From Stenogyne calaminthoides (taxonomy: Eukaryota > Streptophyta > Magnoliopsida > Lamiales > Lamiaceae), in the NCBI GenBank assembly GCA_037126765.1, contig JBBCBC010000024.1, positions 18,201,554-18,265,553 on the forward strand: a stretch of DNA of 64,000 bases. The letters run 5' to 3'. This document shows positions 1-11,086 of the stretch, piece after piece; position 1 is the stretch's first letter; each line of letters begins with the position of its first letter. Position numbers and translations under genes: made by a program. The notes below the pieces were generated by a model, which made no database searches, was not told where the DNA came from, and worked only from the letters and a program-made list of their open reading frames with translations.

Positions 1-754
1 AGACGATCGAGTGAGAGCTTTTCGAGATGAACGATGAAGGCTATGAAAATGATTTCTCAAGATCAAGACATGAGTGACAATTGGATACATGTGCCCAATG
101 TGTTTAATTTTTTATTTTGATGTTTGCTTTATTTTTGGTGCTTATTTAATCTGTTTGAATATGCGATGCAAGAGAAATTGTTTTTGGAAAAATCTCACTT
201 TCGAAAATTACTAAGTATGCTTTAAAATAATTAATTGATAATTTTATTCCGGATAATAAAATTGAATTAATTTTGACCTCCATGATTTATTTATTTGTGA
301 ATTCTTTTGGAGAAATTCCCCCCATGGGACAACCAAAAGATAGCTTTCACATGAATAAATTCCATAGAATGATTGTGAATTATTATTAGTGGCGACGATG
401 ACCCTCCCCACAAGGCTCGCTCAAAACGAAATAATAATTCTGTATTTAATCATGGTTATTACTTAGGTATAAAATTGATATGCATATACTTCCCCGAAGT
501 CCCTGTCAATTTTATATTAGTCAAGTAGGAGCCAACTATTAATTTGGACATTAAAGGTTTGTGTAACTGTTTTCTTGTTTGTAACTTGCTTGAATGTGTT
601 TAAATAATGACCCACCCCATATGGCTAATTTAAACTGTTTTGAGATGTTGGCTGATGCATGTTCATATTTTTTTTGGAGATTTTAATATGATTCATGTGA
701 TCGAATTATGTGATAATTTTGTGCTTATACAATCGTTATTTATTTCAGTTCAGC

Positions 755-1985
755 ATGTCGCAACCTTTTAATCCACTATTCAATATACTTAAAGACAATT
801 TGCTTACTGGTGAAAACTTCGTTGATTGGAATCGAAAACTTACTATTGTCCTTACTGCACAACATCATAACTAGATTCTTACTGTCCCAAAACCCGAAAA
901 GCCAACTGATGAGACCACGAAAACGGATAAGAAAGAATATGCTGACTTGGAGCGGTCAAATGACATGGCTAAGTGCACCATGCTGGCTTCTGTGTCAAAT
1001 GTGTTGCAACATCAGCATCAACATTTTGAGTATGCCAATATGATCTTAATTAGGTGTGGGGCTTTGCATCTGACATTCGTTGGGCTTCCCTTTTCGGGAG
1101 CCTGCGTCCTGGCTGCTTCCCAAAAAAGGGAGACTTGCTCTTCAATCGCCTTGGTTTTTTCCAAGAAGAAGAATGAGATGAAGCTAAAGAAAGCTTAGGT
1201 CAAGTCTTGGTAGACGGAACACTAAGGCAATATAGAAAATCATGATTCGGCAGCCAGAGCTTCACCTTCCGAGCCCCGTCCGTCACGAACCCATTTCGGA
1301 TTACACTGGAGTGCTTCAATCGAGGTCTTACCTAGAGCTGAAGCCTTTTGCTAGCTGGTTAAAACTGTTGTAGACATCATGACAAGTCTTAAAGCGATGT
1401 TGCAACATCAGAATCGTGTGGCTCGTCAGATCACCATGAGAAAATTGCTCTCTATGAAAATGGTGGAGGGAACGCCCGTAAGGGAACACGTTCTCTAGAT
1501 GATGGTTCACCTCAATAAGCTTGAGGTACTTGGCGCTAAATATGACATCGAGACCCAAATCGATTTCATACTCCACTCTCTACCGAAAAGTTTTGAACAG
1601 TTCAGGCTGAACTACCAAATAAACAATCAGAAATTTACGTTGCCTGACCTGTTGCAAGCTTTAGTTTCGGCAGTGGCGATATTAGGGCAATAGAGCCAAG
1701 CCTTGATGGAAAATGGTCATTCTTCTTCTTCTTCTAGGCCAAAGGGTGGTAAGAACATGAAGAAGGCAAAAGACTAAAAGCAAGTGAACTCAAGCATTGC
1801 CAAGGGCAAAGGAAAGGTGAAGGGAGATGAAGGAGTAAAGAAGCCAGCTAAGGGGAAATGTTTTAACTGCGGTGAGAAAGGACATTGGAGGTCAGCCTGT
1901 TCCAAACCCAAACGGAATGGAAAGAAAGGTAATTCCCATGCACTAGTTGTTGAAACTTGTTTAGCGGCGTATGCCTCCCATTTAA
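755..1985 (+). pseudogene. gag: C1 gag pseudogene (UBN2-type, CCHC zinc knuckle)
   Basis: Copia Gag forms the virus-like particle and packages element RNA. The ATG at 755 was chosen because the N-terminus MSQPFNPLFNILKDN matches C3 gag at 27363 and its upstream context is the same. The frame is broken by a TAG at 872, an insert at about 1030-1365, and a stop at about 1498. Near the C-terminus (1857-1900) an intact CCHC knuckle, CFNCGEKGHWRSAC, sits in a lysine-rich tail. The frame ends at a stop close to 1996, and there is no downstream pol. The gene is dead. Family assignment is secure from the knuckle and from the match to C2 and C3. Confidence 0.8.
1030..1365. other. Foreign insert of about 335 bp inside C1 gag
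   Basis: Gag similarity to C3 stops at about 1029 and resumes at about 1366 (CTGTTGTAGACATCATGAC). The intervening DNA is clearly richer in G+C than its surroundings and matches nothing else in the window. It has no terminal inverted repeats or poly-A that I can see. The texture (G/C blocks, short near-palindromes such as TTCCCTTTTCGGGAGCC) would fit organelle-derived DNA, but that is only a guess. Boundaries are accurate to about 10 bp. Confidence 0.5.
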
Positions 1986-2053
1986 ATAATTGTTAGAATT
2001 AAATTTATATTTAAATATTCATCCCAAATAGATCCGGGCAATTAATTCCCAAA
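1986..2053 (+). repeat. LTR terminal fragment of the A/C2/C3 family
   Basis: The sequence ends AGATCCGGGCAATTAATTCCC then AAACA. It aligns with the last bases of solo LTR A (AGATCCGGACACACTATTTC ending CCCAACA at 6161) and, reverse-complemented, with the starts of the C3 LTRs at 11087 and 28842. This is the only LTR part left at this end of C1. Confidence 0.7.
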
Positions 2054-4281
2054 CACCATTGACTCCAGCCTTCCCCTGTCAACATTGATGCCCATGACAC
2101 TACACTTATCGAGATTAACCTTGAGCCCGGATATGAGTTCGAAATTTCTCAAGATTTGCTTCATGATTCCCATGTTTGACTCATTGGCCGTCCCCATGAA
2201 AACTATGTCGTCTACATATTGAAGGTGGGAGATCTTAATTCTGTCCCTTGCTATCTCGGCTGCTTCAAAAAAGCCCAGCTCTGTAGCTTTCAATATCAAG
2301 ATGCTTAAACCCTCCGCAACCAATAGATACAGAAAAGGTGAGAGTGGGCCGCCTTGTCTTAAACCTCTTTCCAGCTTGAACTCCTCCGTTGGGCTGCCAT
2401 TTACCAAGATAGATGCAGACGTACTTGAGACACATTCCCTAATCTAGGTTCGCCACTTCTCGTAGAAATTGAATCTCGCGAGCTTTAGGTCAAGGAAATC
2501 CCAATCCACAGAATCATATGCCTTTGCAAAGTCAATCTTGAAGAAGATTCTTTGCAATTTCTTCTTCTCTGCTTCTGTTATTATCTCATTCAGGATCATC
2601 ACCAAATCAAGAATATTCCTCTTACTAATAAATGCGCTTTGATTCTCAGAAATGAGCACATCTAGAACTTTATTCAGCCTGGAAGCAAGGATTTTTGCCA
2701 AAATCTTATACGAGCAACCAATTAATGAGATCGGTCTGTAGTCGGAAAGGCATTCGGCATCGTCTTTTTTGGGGATAAGGACGATGAAAGATGGATTGAA
2801 ACCTCGCACCATCTTGCCATTAGTGTGGAAATCCTGAAGCATCCTCATGAAGTCCTCTTTGATCACATACCAACACTGCTTGATGAACGTGAAATTGAAC
2901 CCATCGAGCCCTGGACTCTTCAAACTGTCACAATTCTCTAACGCATGTTTCACATTGGTTTTTGATAAAGGAGCAGTGAGGAAAGAATTGTCCTCGTGGG
3001 AGAGCCTCCGAGAGAATAAGGAGTCAGACATGGTTGGTCTGTGGCCCGAAACTTTATTGAAGTGTTCCTTAAAATAGGAGCGAATCCCATCCTTAACCAT
3101 CTTCACGTCTTCACACCATGTCCCATTGATCTTCATCACACTAATATCATTTCATTTCCTTGGGCCGTTGATCATCTTATGAAGAAGTTTCGTGTTCAAA
3201 CCACAACCTTTCAACCACCTCATTTTGGCATTCTGAGACAAAAGTCTGTTTCGACGGTTCAAATTTATGAAGATATCAGCAGTCAAGACTTTCCTATTGA
3301 TGATTTCGTGCTCCTCCAGCCCGAACACGTCGTCACATAAGTTAATCTCCTTAATATAAGCTGTGACTTTTTCAATTTTTGTGTCAATTGAGCCAAATAT
3401 CTCCCCATTCCACTTCTTTAGATAACTCTTGAGCAATTTTAGGTTTTCTTTGACCATGAAGCTAACCGAGCTACTGATCTCATACTCCTTCCATGATTTC
3501 TCAATGAACGCTATGAATTCCGGATGATTGTACTATGCATTAACAAATCTGAACGGTCTCGATCCCCAGTCCACCATCTTCATATCAAGAAAGAGAGGGC
3601 AGTGGTCTGATACAGTTCGTTGGAGGACTTTAATGATCACCGTCTACCATTCTGAGAGCCAATTGTCATTGATGAGAATTCTAACAATTCTACTTTTACA
3701 CTTCTCGTCCGGCATGTAACACATAAAGCTTCTTCCATGTATTGGAAGATCATGAAGCTTCGAGTCCTGGATGAAGTTATCAAAGCTTATCATCTCCCTC
3801 CTGTTGAAATTGGAACTCCTACCCGCTCTTTCGTAAGCATATCTTATGGAATTGAAGTCTCCAGTAAGACATAAGCAACAATCACCAAACTGATCAACCA
3901 CCTGAGACAATCTGTCCAAAAGTCCCTCTTTTTCTGTAGCTTGACAAGATGAATACACATTGACAATGCAACACTTTACTCTATCTGGACCCCAGTAGCC
4001 ATTCACGATTACAGACCCTGTCATATCCCAGTAACTAGAAGCTATGAAAGTATCTGTGTTCCACAAGGTCAGAATGCCCCCCGATCTTCCATCTGAATTC
4101 CTCCCTGCCCATCCAAAGTTCCCATCTCCCCATACTGTTCTACACAAATTATTAATCATACTCTCCATTTTGTTTCTTGCAAACAACATATATCGAATCT
4201 AAGTTTCAATCTTAAGTTCAACACCTCTTTTCTCTTCAACTAACTCCCTAACCCTCTAATATTGAAAGATAAGAGCTTCAT
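2054..4281 (-). pseudogene. LINE ORF2 pseudogene: endonuclease and reverse transcriptase
   Basis: ORF2 nicks target DNA and reverse transcribes the LINE RNA on it. The start at 4281 (MKLLSFNIRG) matches the usual opening of plant L1 ORF2. The endonuclease region shows LTGDFN (about 3865) and SDHCPL (about 3600). RT motifs follow in order: IPKKDDAECLSDYRPISLIG, FKIDFAKAYDSVDW, LRQGGPLSPFLYLLVAEGL and the catalytic box YVDDIVF (about 2205). From 4189 to 2042 the reading frame stays constant and is interrupted only by stops (3644, about 3532, 3152, 2444). There is one frameshift between 4281 and 4189. The RT thumb, zinc finger and RNase H are cut off at C1. It is clearly inactive. Confidence 0.9.
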
Positions 4282-4430
4282 GGATAACTTACTTTTGAAT
4301 TCTCCTTGTCTGCGGCAACTTTGCCTTTCTCTGCTTCATCCATCTTTGCCAGCTTTGAAATCATTTCTTCATCGCCGCCCTTATGTGAAAGGCCAATGAT
4401 TTTCCCGAGGTTCCAGGCCTAGATTGCTTC

Positions 4431-6161
4431 TGTTGGGGTTATACTGTAAAGTATGCCTTTTACTTTATACATAACCAGATTGAATTTCTTATTTATTTAC
4501 TGAAATAAATCATTTATCATTGTTGCATTAAATATGATTGAATGTTATATATATTTACTACATATCTGTTCATTAAACAGTACGCGTTACATTATAGTTA
4601 ATGTGGTGATACCAGATCACAGAAGATCACATTAACAAATCCTTGTAACTAAGTGCAAATTTCACAACCTAGATGGAAATGAACAATCCATCGTGAAAGG
4701 TTGAAGTGTAAGGCTCAGATTGACTTGTCTTGACCAAGAGATTACACTAGTGCATTATGATGCTCTGAATAGGACCTACAGGTGGATAAATTCTTCAGTA
4801 TTGAACATGGAAGAATTAATCCTCAGTGGTTCGTTATTTCTTAATCTCCATCCCTTAAATAGGATCGTGTGAAACTAATAACTATTGCTTTGACTTATGT
4901 TGGGTAGAGAGTCATTGTGACTCGATACTTTATATCTTGGGCAATATTATTAGTTACATGACGATTGCTAAGATTTAATACGGAGAATCGTGTGCAAGTA
5001 CGTCTTGCGTGATTGTCCCCTTGGGAGGCTCAGAAGATTTATCATACCAAATCTTGCAAGTGGAATTAATTTCCGGTATGGATAATATTGTTGAGTCATT
5101 CTTAAACCAAGAATAAAAAGATATTAATTAATATAAAGTTTTTCAGTGGCTTGAATTAATTAATGGACTAATATAATCTTAAACACGGGAAATAATAACC
5201 GGGAGCCATATTACAATAATATGGGTTAAGATGGATAGTGCAATATTAATTATGTAGTGGGATTAATTAATATTTATGGGCTTGAATAATATTGTGGCTC
5301 AATATTGAATATTCAAAGTCCATTGGAAGTCCAATCTTAATTCTCCTAAAGGCCCCTTTAGTAGCCCAAAGATAAAGTCCAATAACTGAAAAAAGGTGCT
5401 TAAAATAAAAGAAATATTGTTGCCTTATTTTTTCCAATATTCCGAAAATAATTAAAAGGAAAGAGGAAAATATTTTCTTGATTTTCTTGGAAAGATTTTT
5501 ATGAAATAAGTATTCTTGAGATACAAGTTTATCCCATAAATTCAAGAAAAGTCAAATTCTTTTTCTTCTTTTTATTTGCATAATTTTTGAAAATATAGGG
5601 TGTTGGGGAAAGAAAAGACACTTTGTGATTATTATGGAAATAAAATATATGAGATATATTCAAGATTGTATCTTGGGAAGAAACAAATAAATTTTCTAAC
5701 CCTAATTAATCACTAAATTTTCGCCCCCCCATTTCCTCTATATATAGGGGATGAATTTTTCATCCCCAATACAATTCCATTTGTTGGAAAAATTAGAAAT
5801 CCACAAAGGTGGTGACAAATATTTTTCTTTTTCCTTTTTCGTTAAATTGTTTACGAGCTTCCTACCACCGAATTGCCGAATGAGGACGTGGGAATACTAA
5901 AGAAAGACTTTGGGTGTGTTCGTTGAACCGTTGCTCATCCGTCTCCATTTATCTCCATTTGATTCGCCAAAAGGTACGCTTTACATAACTCAAATCTGCA
6001 TGTGTAGGATTTATGTGGCTTTATTATATGCATGATATGTTGTTGTTGTTTAATTGTTATTTGAATTAATATAGGATTAATTCATGCTAGTAATAATTAA
6101 ATAATTTAAATTTGTATTTAAACTGCACCTCAAATAGATCCGGACACACTATTTCCCAACA
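4431..6161 (+). mobile_element. Solo LTR A (copia, C2/C3 family)
   Basis: The 1731-bp segment starts TGTTGGGGTTATACTG and ends TTTCCCAACA. It is flanked by a perfect 5-bp duplication GCTTC at 4426-4430 and 6162-6166. The ends match, reverse-complemented, the LTR ends of C2 and C3. No internal sequence remains, so the two LTRs recombined after insertion. It interrupts the LINE ORF1. A TATA-like CTATATATA is at 5738-5746. Confidence 0.93.
5738..5746 (+). promoter_or_regulatory. TATA-like element of solo LTR A
   Basis: CTATATATA followed by GGGGATGA occupies the same place as CTATTTATAG in the C2 and C3 LTRs. It is a plausible core promoter, inferred from position and composition only. Confidence 0.5.
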
Positions 6162-6166
6162 GCTTC

Positions 6167-7456
6167 ATCCCTGATATGTTTGGAGATCGAGTCATCTTCT
6201 TTCGGTAACCTGCGATTCCGCTTGTCTCTCTTGAAATCCTGGATATCCTCCTTCGTGACCATATTGCCCATGAAATCGACACACACACTCTTCTCAAACT
6301 GTTTCCCAGGATGTTTTGGTGGCTTTGATTTCTTTATGTCGGGTTTGAGTTTGGTGTCGCCCTTTCTCTTTTCCAATAATGTTCCCCCAATAGATAATAC
6401 CGAAATTGAGACCTCTGATTTATTGGGGTGGAGCGGAGATGCATGGGAAGATGAATCGGATATGTTTCCCATGTCGTACCCGCAACAGGTTTCTTCCTCA
6501 ATGCGAAACCTAAAAGAAATTCCGTCAATAATAAATGTGATGTGCTTAGGAATGAGCGCTACTGTTGAAGTGGATATTAATAGTCTCGCAAATTCCAGTC
6601 GAGACTTTTTCTCTGAACTTTCATCCAGTTTCACGAACAATCCCATCTTCGCACATGCTAGAGAGAAAAATTGGTTAGACCAGACGTGGAGAGGTACCCG
6701 AACCACCTCGTCCAAACAGGACGATGATGGTTGACGTCAATCGCCTGCCATGGTCTAATCCACTCGAACCAGAATGAGGTCCATTCGTCGAGTCCCTTAA
6801 CAATCTCGCTGGTTGGAGATTGGGATGAACTTTAAATAAGAATCATGTTCCCACCCATATTCTTCAGACTTAATTAGATTGCCGCCACATTTGTTGCTCA
6901 ACTCCTCCTAATATTCATCCCAAGGGAATTTTCTTTTTAGACATCCCGTAAAACAATCCTGAAGCCAGCATCTCTCAATTTCCATGGACTGATAATGCAG
7001 CGTTTCCATGGCCTGGAACTAATATATTATGTTCCTTGGAGTTACTTGTGTTTCCTCCTTTTCTACTCCCTGAACCGCATCAACAATGGAATCATGTTTT
7101 TTCCTTTCTCCCGAGTTCACCGGGAAAGATTGTACAAGAAGAACCGCTTTCTCCTTTACGATGGGGTCCCTATCAAACCTTGGTATGAAAGTCCTTAGTT
7201 TGAAAGATCCGAACCACGTGATTTTGAGACCTTCCAATGGTCTTAGTTCATCATGTTTCCTTGCAAACCTAACAAAATCGAATTGTTTCCCATAATTGTC
7301 TCCTTTCCTAGGATAGAAAACATCCAGTACCTCACCCAGGTGTTCGAATTTTTCACACATTTCAGGCCGCTCGCAATTCACCGGGAAGTTATTGATTAGA
7401 AAATTCCAAGATTTCTCCGCTGTGGAGCCAACCGTAGGCTTTCTAGGGTTTTCCAA
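6167..7456 (-). pseudogene. LINE ORF1 pseudogene (RRM-like nucleic-acid binding protein)
   Basis: Plant L1 ORF1 proteins bind the element RNA. The ATG at 7456 is the first in a frame encoding an RRM-like fold (WNFLINNFPVNCERPEMCEK, then KQFDFVRFARK and GSFKLRTFIPRF at residues about 20-115). The same frame resumes at 6715 with VPLHVWSNQFFSLACAKMG and a basic C-terminal region. The reading frame is cut by solo LTR A at 6161. Its C-terminal piece continues on the far side at about 4425-4290 (GLSHKGGDEEMISKLAKMDE). A stop near 7019 and loss of frame up to 6715 show the gene is dead. Confidence 0.75.
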
Positions 7457-7670
7457 ATTTCTCTGTAATCTCGGATTCCATCTTGTTGCCTTACTACCAC
7501 TAATCCTATGATCTGGAGGTCGGTCGGTATGGGTTAATCCTAGGGTTTGGAATGTTTGAATGTCTTAGCGAGTTATGCTCGGAAATGCGGTTATGGTGTT
7601 CTACCCTTTTTCCCTTTCTCCTCACCACTCTCCACTCTGTCTCACCTCTCATTCTAGAGAGAGATTTTTC

Positions 7671-8468
7671 TAACAAACAATTTTATTTAACACGTACGCA
7701 AAGATAAAATCAAAAGAAGAGGAACATCATAATAAAACATGTAAACAATGAACAGTTTGACAGTGGCGTGACCGTGTGAGCGATGGAAAGAGTCAATATC
7801 TTTTTTACGGCTTGTGGGACAGGGTTAATTGAGTTAATTTAATATAAGATAAGTTTATTTCAAGGCAAAAAAAACTTAATTTTACAAATTTGATCCCGTG
7901 TGTATAGTATCCGTACCCGACATGCTAATCAGTCGTGTCCGACATGGTATCTAAAATTATTATTAATATTTTTAATTAGGACATGCAAAATGACATATTA
8001 GGTGCGTATCCCACTCGTATTCGCGTACCTAAGTACTCGCAAAGTATCTGAGTGCATTATTCAAAAATTACAAGTACCCGTGCATTCTAGCATATGGACA
8101 ACACCAATTTGTGCCTGTATGTGGCGTTGCTTGCGAGCATGACACAAAGGGGGTTGTCTAATATACTAATTTGCACAAAGGGGCACCACGTCGGCAAGCC
8201 ACGTTATACACGAAAACAAAATGATTGCTCAAATTTTAAAAGTTCAATTTGCAGCAATATTTAAAATTGGTAATTTATTTATAATTATTTTAAGATTTAG
8301 ATTAGATTGCAATTCAGCGAAGGATTGTGATATAATTAACAATTAAGCATTTTATTTAAAATATACAATGAGAAGATATTATTTGGATTGTAGAAACATA
8401 GGTTGCGCTTGGATGTAAATGATTTTCATTTTTTCTTTTCAATTATTTTTAAATGAACCTTCATTGTC
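7671..8468. other. AT-rich DNA without recognisable gene
   Basis: No coding frame, LTR ends or repeat copies found elsewhere in the window were seen here. It is the sequence into which the truncated LINE at 8485 inserted. It may be decayed transposon or intergenic DNA. Confidence 0.5.
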
Positions 8469-8484
8469 AATGTTATTTACCGAA

Positions 8485-9337
8485 ATTTGTGAATGTGGAT
8501 CCGATATGCCAGAGGTGTGGGGTTGAATTTGAAACGATGGAACATGCTTTGCTAGATTGTAATGGGATTGAGGCGTGTTGGGGGGAATTGAAGCTGGAGA
8601 TACCGGTGTCGTATGTTGATGAGCCAATAGACGAGTGGCTTCTAAGGTGTGTGAACTTGATGGATAAGGCTGATGTGGAGCTCCTTGTGACGGCTATGTG
8701 GTCGATCTGGTACGGGCGCAACCAGGGTGTGTTTCAATATTAATTCCCGACGGCTCATGCATCAGTAATTACAACAGTTCGTTACCTTGAAGATTACAGA
8801 GCTGCTGCAACTAAGCGACCAACCCCTTACGTCGTAGTGGAGATGGCCGTTGGATTCCACCGAAAAATGGATTCGTGAAGCTCAATTCGGATGCATCTTG
8901 TTTGGTGGGCTGTGGAACAGGGCTCGGTGGTATGGTTCGGGGATGGGTCGGGCCAGGTGCTGTGGCTGTTCGCGAAACACGAGGATGAGGGAGTAGCTGT
9001 TGATGTGGCGGAAGCTCGTGTTGTCCGTCTATGTGTAACACTGGCGTGTGAACAAGGGATCAATAAAATAGAAGTGGAAGTGGACTTCCAACTGGTGTAT
9101 TTTGCCCTCATGAAGAACAACTTGGATCTCTCATACTTTGGGGGGATCGTGTCCAACATTCTGGAAACTTGCAAAGGGTTCGATTTGGTTTCTTTTCGCC
9201 GGGTCCGTAGGACCGGGAATTTGGTAGCTCATAGTTTATCTCGTTTTTCTCTTAGTTGTGATTCTCTTTACTTTTCTACCTCCGTTCCGGAGTCGATTGT
9301 GAACTTGGTGGATGCCGATCTTTTGGCACATGATTAA
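8485..9337 (+). pseudogene. LINE ORF2 3' end: zf-RVT and RNase H-like domains
   Basis: The first part (to about 8740) encodes the zinc-binding region that follows RT in plant LINEs: ICQRCGVEFETMEHALLDC and a WSIWYGRNQ motif. An RNase H-like domain follows. Its N-terminus (about 8860, KLNSDASCLVGCGTG) is in one frame, and the rest (8891-9337, with VSFRRVRRTGNLVAHSLSRF) is in another, so a frameshift at about 8960 has broken it. The stop at 9335 is probably the authentic ORF2 stop, just before the A-rich tail. RT and endonuclease were never inserted. Confidence 0.8.
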
Positions 9338-9362
9338 TATATTTCATTTCCTGTCAAAAAAT
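8485..9362 (+). mobile_element. 5'-truncated LINE insertion with 16-bp target duplication
   Basis: AATGTTATTTACCGAA occurs at 8469-8484 and again at 9363-9378. Between them lie only the 3' end of a LINE ORF2 and a short A-rich tail (TGTCAAAAAAT). A long variable TSD, 5' truncation and an A-rich 3' end are the marks of target-primed reverse transcription. It is a different LINE copy, in opposite orientation, from the one at 2054-7670. Confidence 0.88.
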
Positions 9363-9498
9363 AATGTTATTTACCGAAGATGTATAACATTAGATACAAA
9401 CCTTACGTGCATATGTTAAATATAACATCAAATGACGGTGATGTGCTCTCTTCTCTCGTGACTCTTCCATCTTTATTTCTTTCCCGGCGACCGCCGGG

Positions 9499-11081
9499 GT
9501 GCCTCCTTCCACAAACACCATGACCTCCCACCAGTCTTCTCTCGCCAATTATATTGGCACCCTCATACTATCTCACTTCGCCAACAAACCGGCAAGCTTA
9601 TACTCGCTTTTGGAAAGCGCAACATCAGACTCGGCCCAAAACCCTCCGATCCGGGATCAACTACAGAAGCTGCTGTCGGATAAGGAAATCCACTGATAAT
9701 GATGGGCCTACACCTAGGGTTTCGGCCGTGGGGCATTCGAAAAACCCTAACACTACAGAAACATCTATTAGTGGAAACCCTAATGCTGGTGCACACGTTC
9801 TACCGTTCTTCCGGCCGCGGGTAACATGGTAACTCTCTATTCCCCTTTCGGATACAGGCTGCGCAAGCAGCTAACATGCCTCCCGTCTTGGGGACGCAAG
9901 GGTTTGGTGACGCTCACAATAATGGACGATGTGTAACACATAATGTTACATAGCAAACGGGTATAAATACTCTTACTTTTTCTTTTAACCCTCATACTGC
10001 ATTGGAACAAAATACTGGGTTTTGCATGGCTTTCCACAGGTACATGATTCTTTTGTGGACATTCTGGCCTGTGGCTCGGCGAGACGACCGTCTTTGAACT
10101 CTACAGCCGGGAGACCAGTCCGTAGGGGTGAATTCCTTTCAATCACTATTGATGACGACCTGCCTGAATTTGGGGTTCGGGACAATCAAGAGTCTCTCAT
10201 CGGTCGGGTGCTTTTTGCATCAGGGAATGGCCCTCCCCCCTCAACTGTGAACTTGCATTATGGACTTTCTACGACTTGTGACTTGCATGGTACCTGGTCA
10301 TTGATTCCTCTGGGGAATGGATATTTCAACATTCGTATTTTGAGTTTAGAGGCCAGAGAGAAAATATATGAAAAACGTTCATGGAACTTTGAATATGGGG
10401 TAATCGGCCTGCAACGATGGACGCCGGAATTTAACCCGTATAGGATTAATTCATCCGGGATGAATGTTTGGATCAAGATTTATGAATTGCCGATGGAATA
10501 TTTTTACGAGCCTATAATCCAGACGATAGCTTCAGTAATAGGGCAGGTAATCAGTGTGGATGAGCGTTCTCAAAATCATACTATGTGTCACTATGCTCGG
10601 TTTCTAGTGGAAATTGACCTCAAAAAACAAGAAAGAAGAGTTTGTCATGTTTGAGGAATCGGGTTTCTGCTCTATTGCTTCAATCTGGTACGAAAAACAT
10701 CCTGACTATTGCACTTCTTGCAATATATTGGGACATTCCGAGGCAAACTATCGCTCGCGTAGACCACCTTCAAAAGGCCCCCCCTCACGAGCCGACTAAC
10801 AAAAAAGAATGATAGGGACGATGCAGGACCAAAGCCTGCCAAAAAAAAAAACAACGGCCTGGTCTCGGATACCTCAATGTTGGATGCCTCACAGAATAGG
10901 TTTGATATAAATCCTTTAACCTCTGCTGCTACTACTCTACTGCCGCCTGAGGTGACAATATCAAACGCCTTCATAGCCCTTGATGTAGACAGCCCTGATC
11001 ATTTCCCAAATGACCGTTTGGATGCATTTGAGGACTCGAGTTTTGATCCTTACACTACATGAGTTTGATTAAGCTCCGGGC
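9499..11081 (+). pseudogene. LINE-type ORF1 remnant with DUF4283 domain
   Basis: The central frame 10022-10654 has the DUF4283 pattern found at the N-terminus of many plant LINE/gag-like proteins (GTWSLIPLGNGYFNIRI, KRSWNFEYGVIGLQRWTPEF, NVWIKIYELPMEYF). A CCHC-like knuckle follows at about 10710 with its last Cys replaced by Tyr (CTSCNILGHSEANY). Upstream, 9499-9840 is proline/serine-rich coding-like sequence in other frames. Several frameshifts separate the parts. Element C3 inserted at 11086, so the remainder should continue at 30540, but no recognisable domain remains there. Confidence 0.65.
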
Positions 11082-11086
11082 AGTGA

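Larger units (their letters stand above)
1..2053 (+). mobile_element. C1: partial Ty1/copia retrotransposon (leader, gag, LTR terminus)
   Basis: This is the 3' part of a leader, a broken gag, and then directly the last 60-70 bases of an LTR. All protease, integrase, RT and RNase H sequence is missing. The leader and gag match, in opposite orientation, those of C3 (27363-28100), so C1 belongs to the same family. Its 5' LTR lies left of the window. The deletion runs from just after the gag zinc knuckle to near the LTR end, which suggests illegitimate recombination. The element end abuts the LINE at 2054, so C1 probably inserted into that LINE. The left target duplication cannot be seen. Confidence 0.8.
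2054..7670 (-). mobile_element. L1-type LINE, 3'-truncated and split by solo LTR A
   Basis: The element is non-LTR, read on the minus strand from about 7670. ORF1 (7456 to about 4290, with the LTR inside) carries an RRM-like domain. ORF2 (from 4281) carries endonuclease and reverse transcriptase. The 3' part beyond the RT catalytic region is missing because C1 begins at 2053. The 5' limit near 7670 is approximate: purine-rich sequence ends there, and I could not find a target duplication. Most damage is by stop codons rather than indels, suggesting slow decay of an old copy. Confidence 0.85.

Noticed and set aside
6180..6734. Plus-strand frame of 184 codons
   Set aside because: It is the antisense shadow of the LINE ORF1 frame 6715-6149, which has family similarity.
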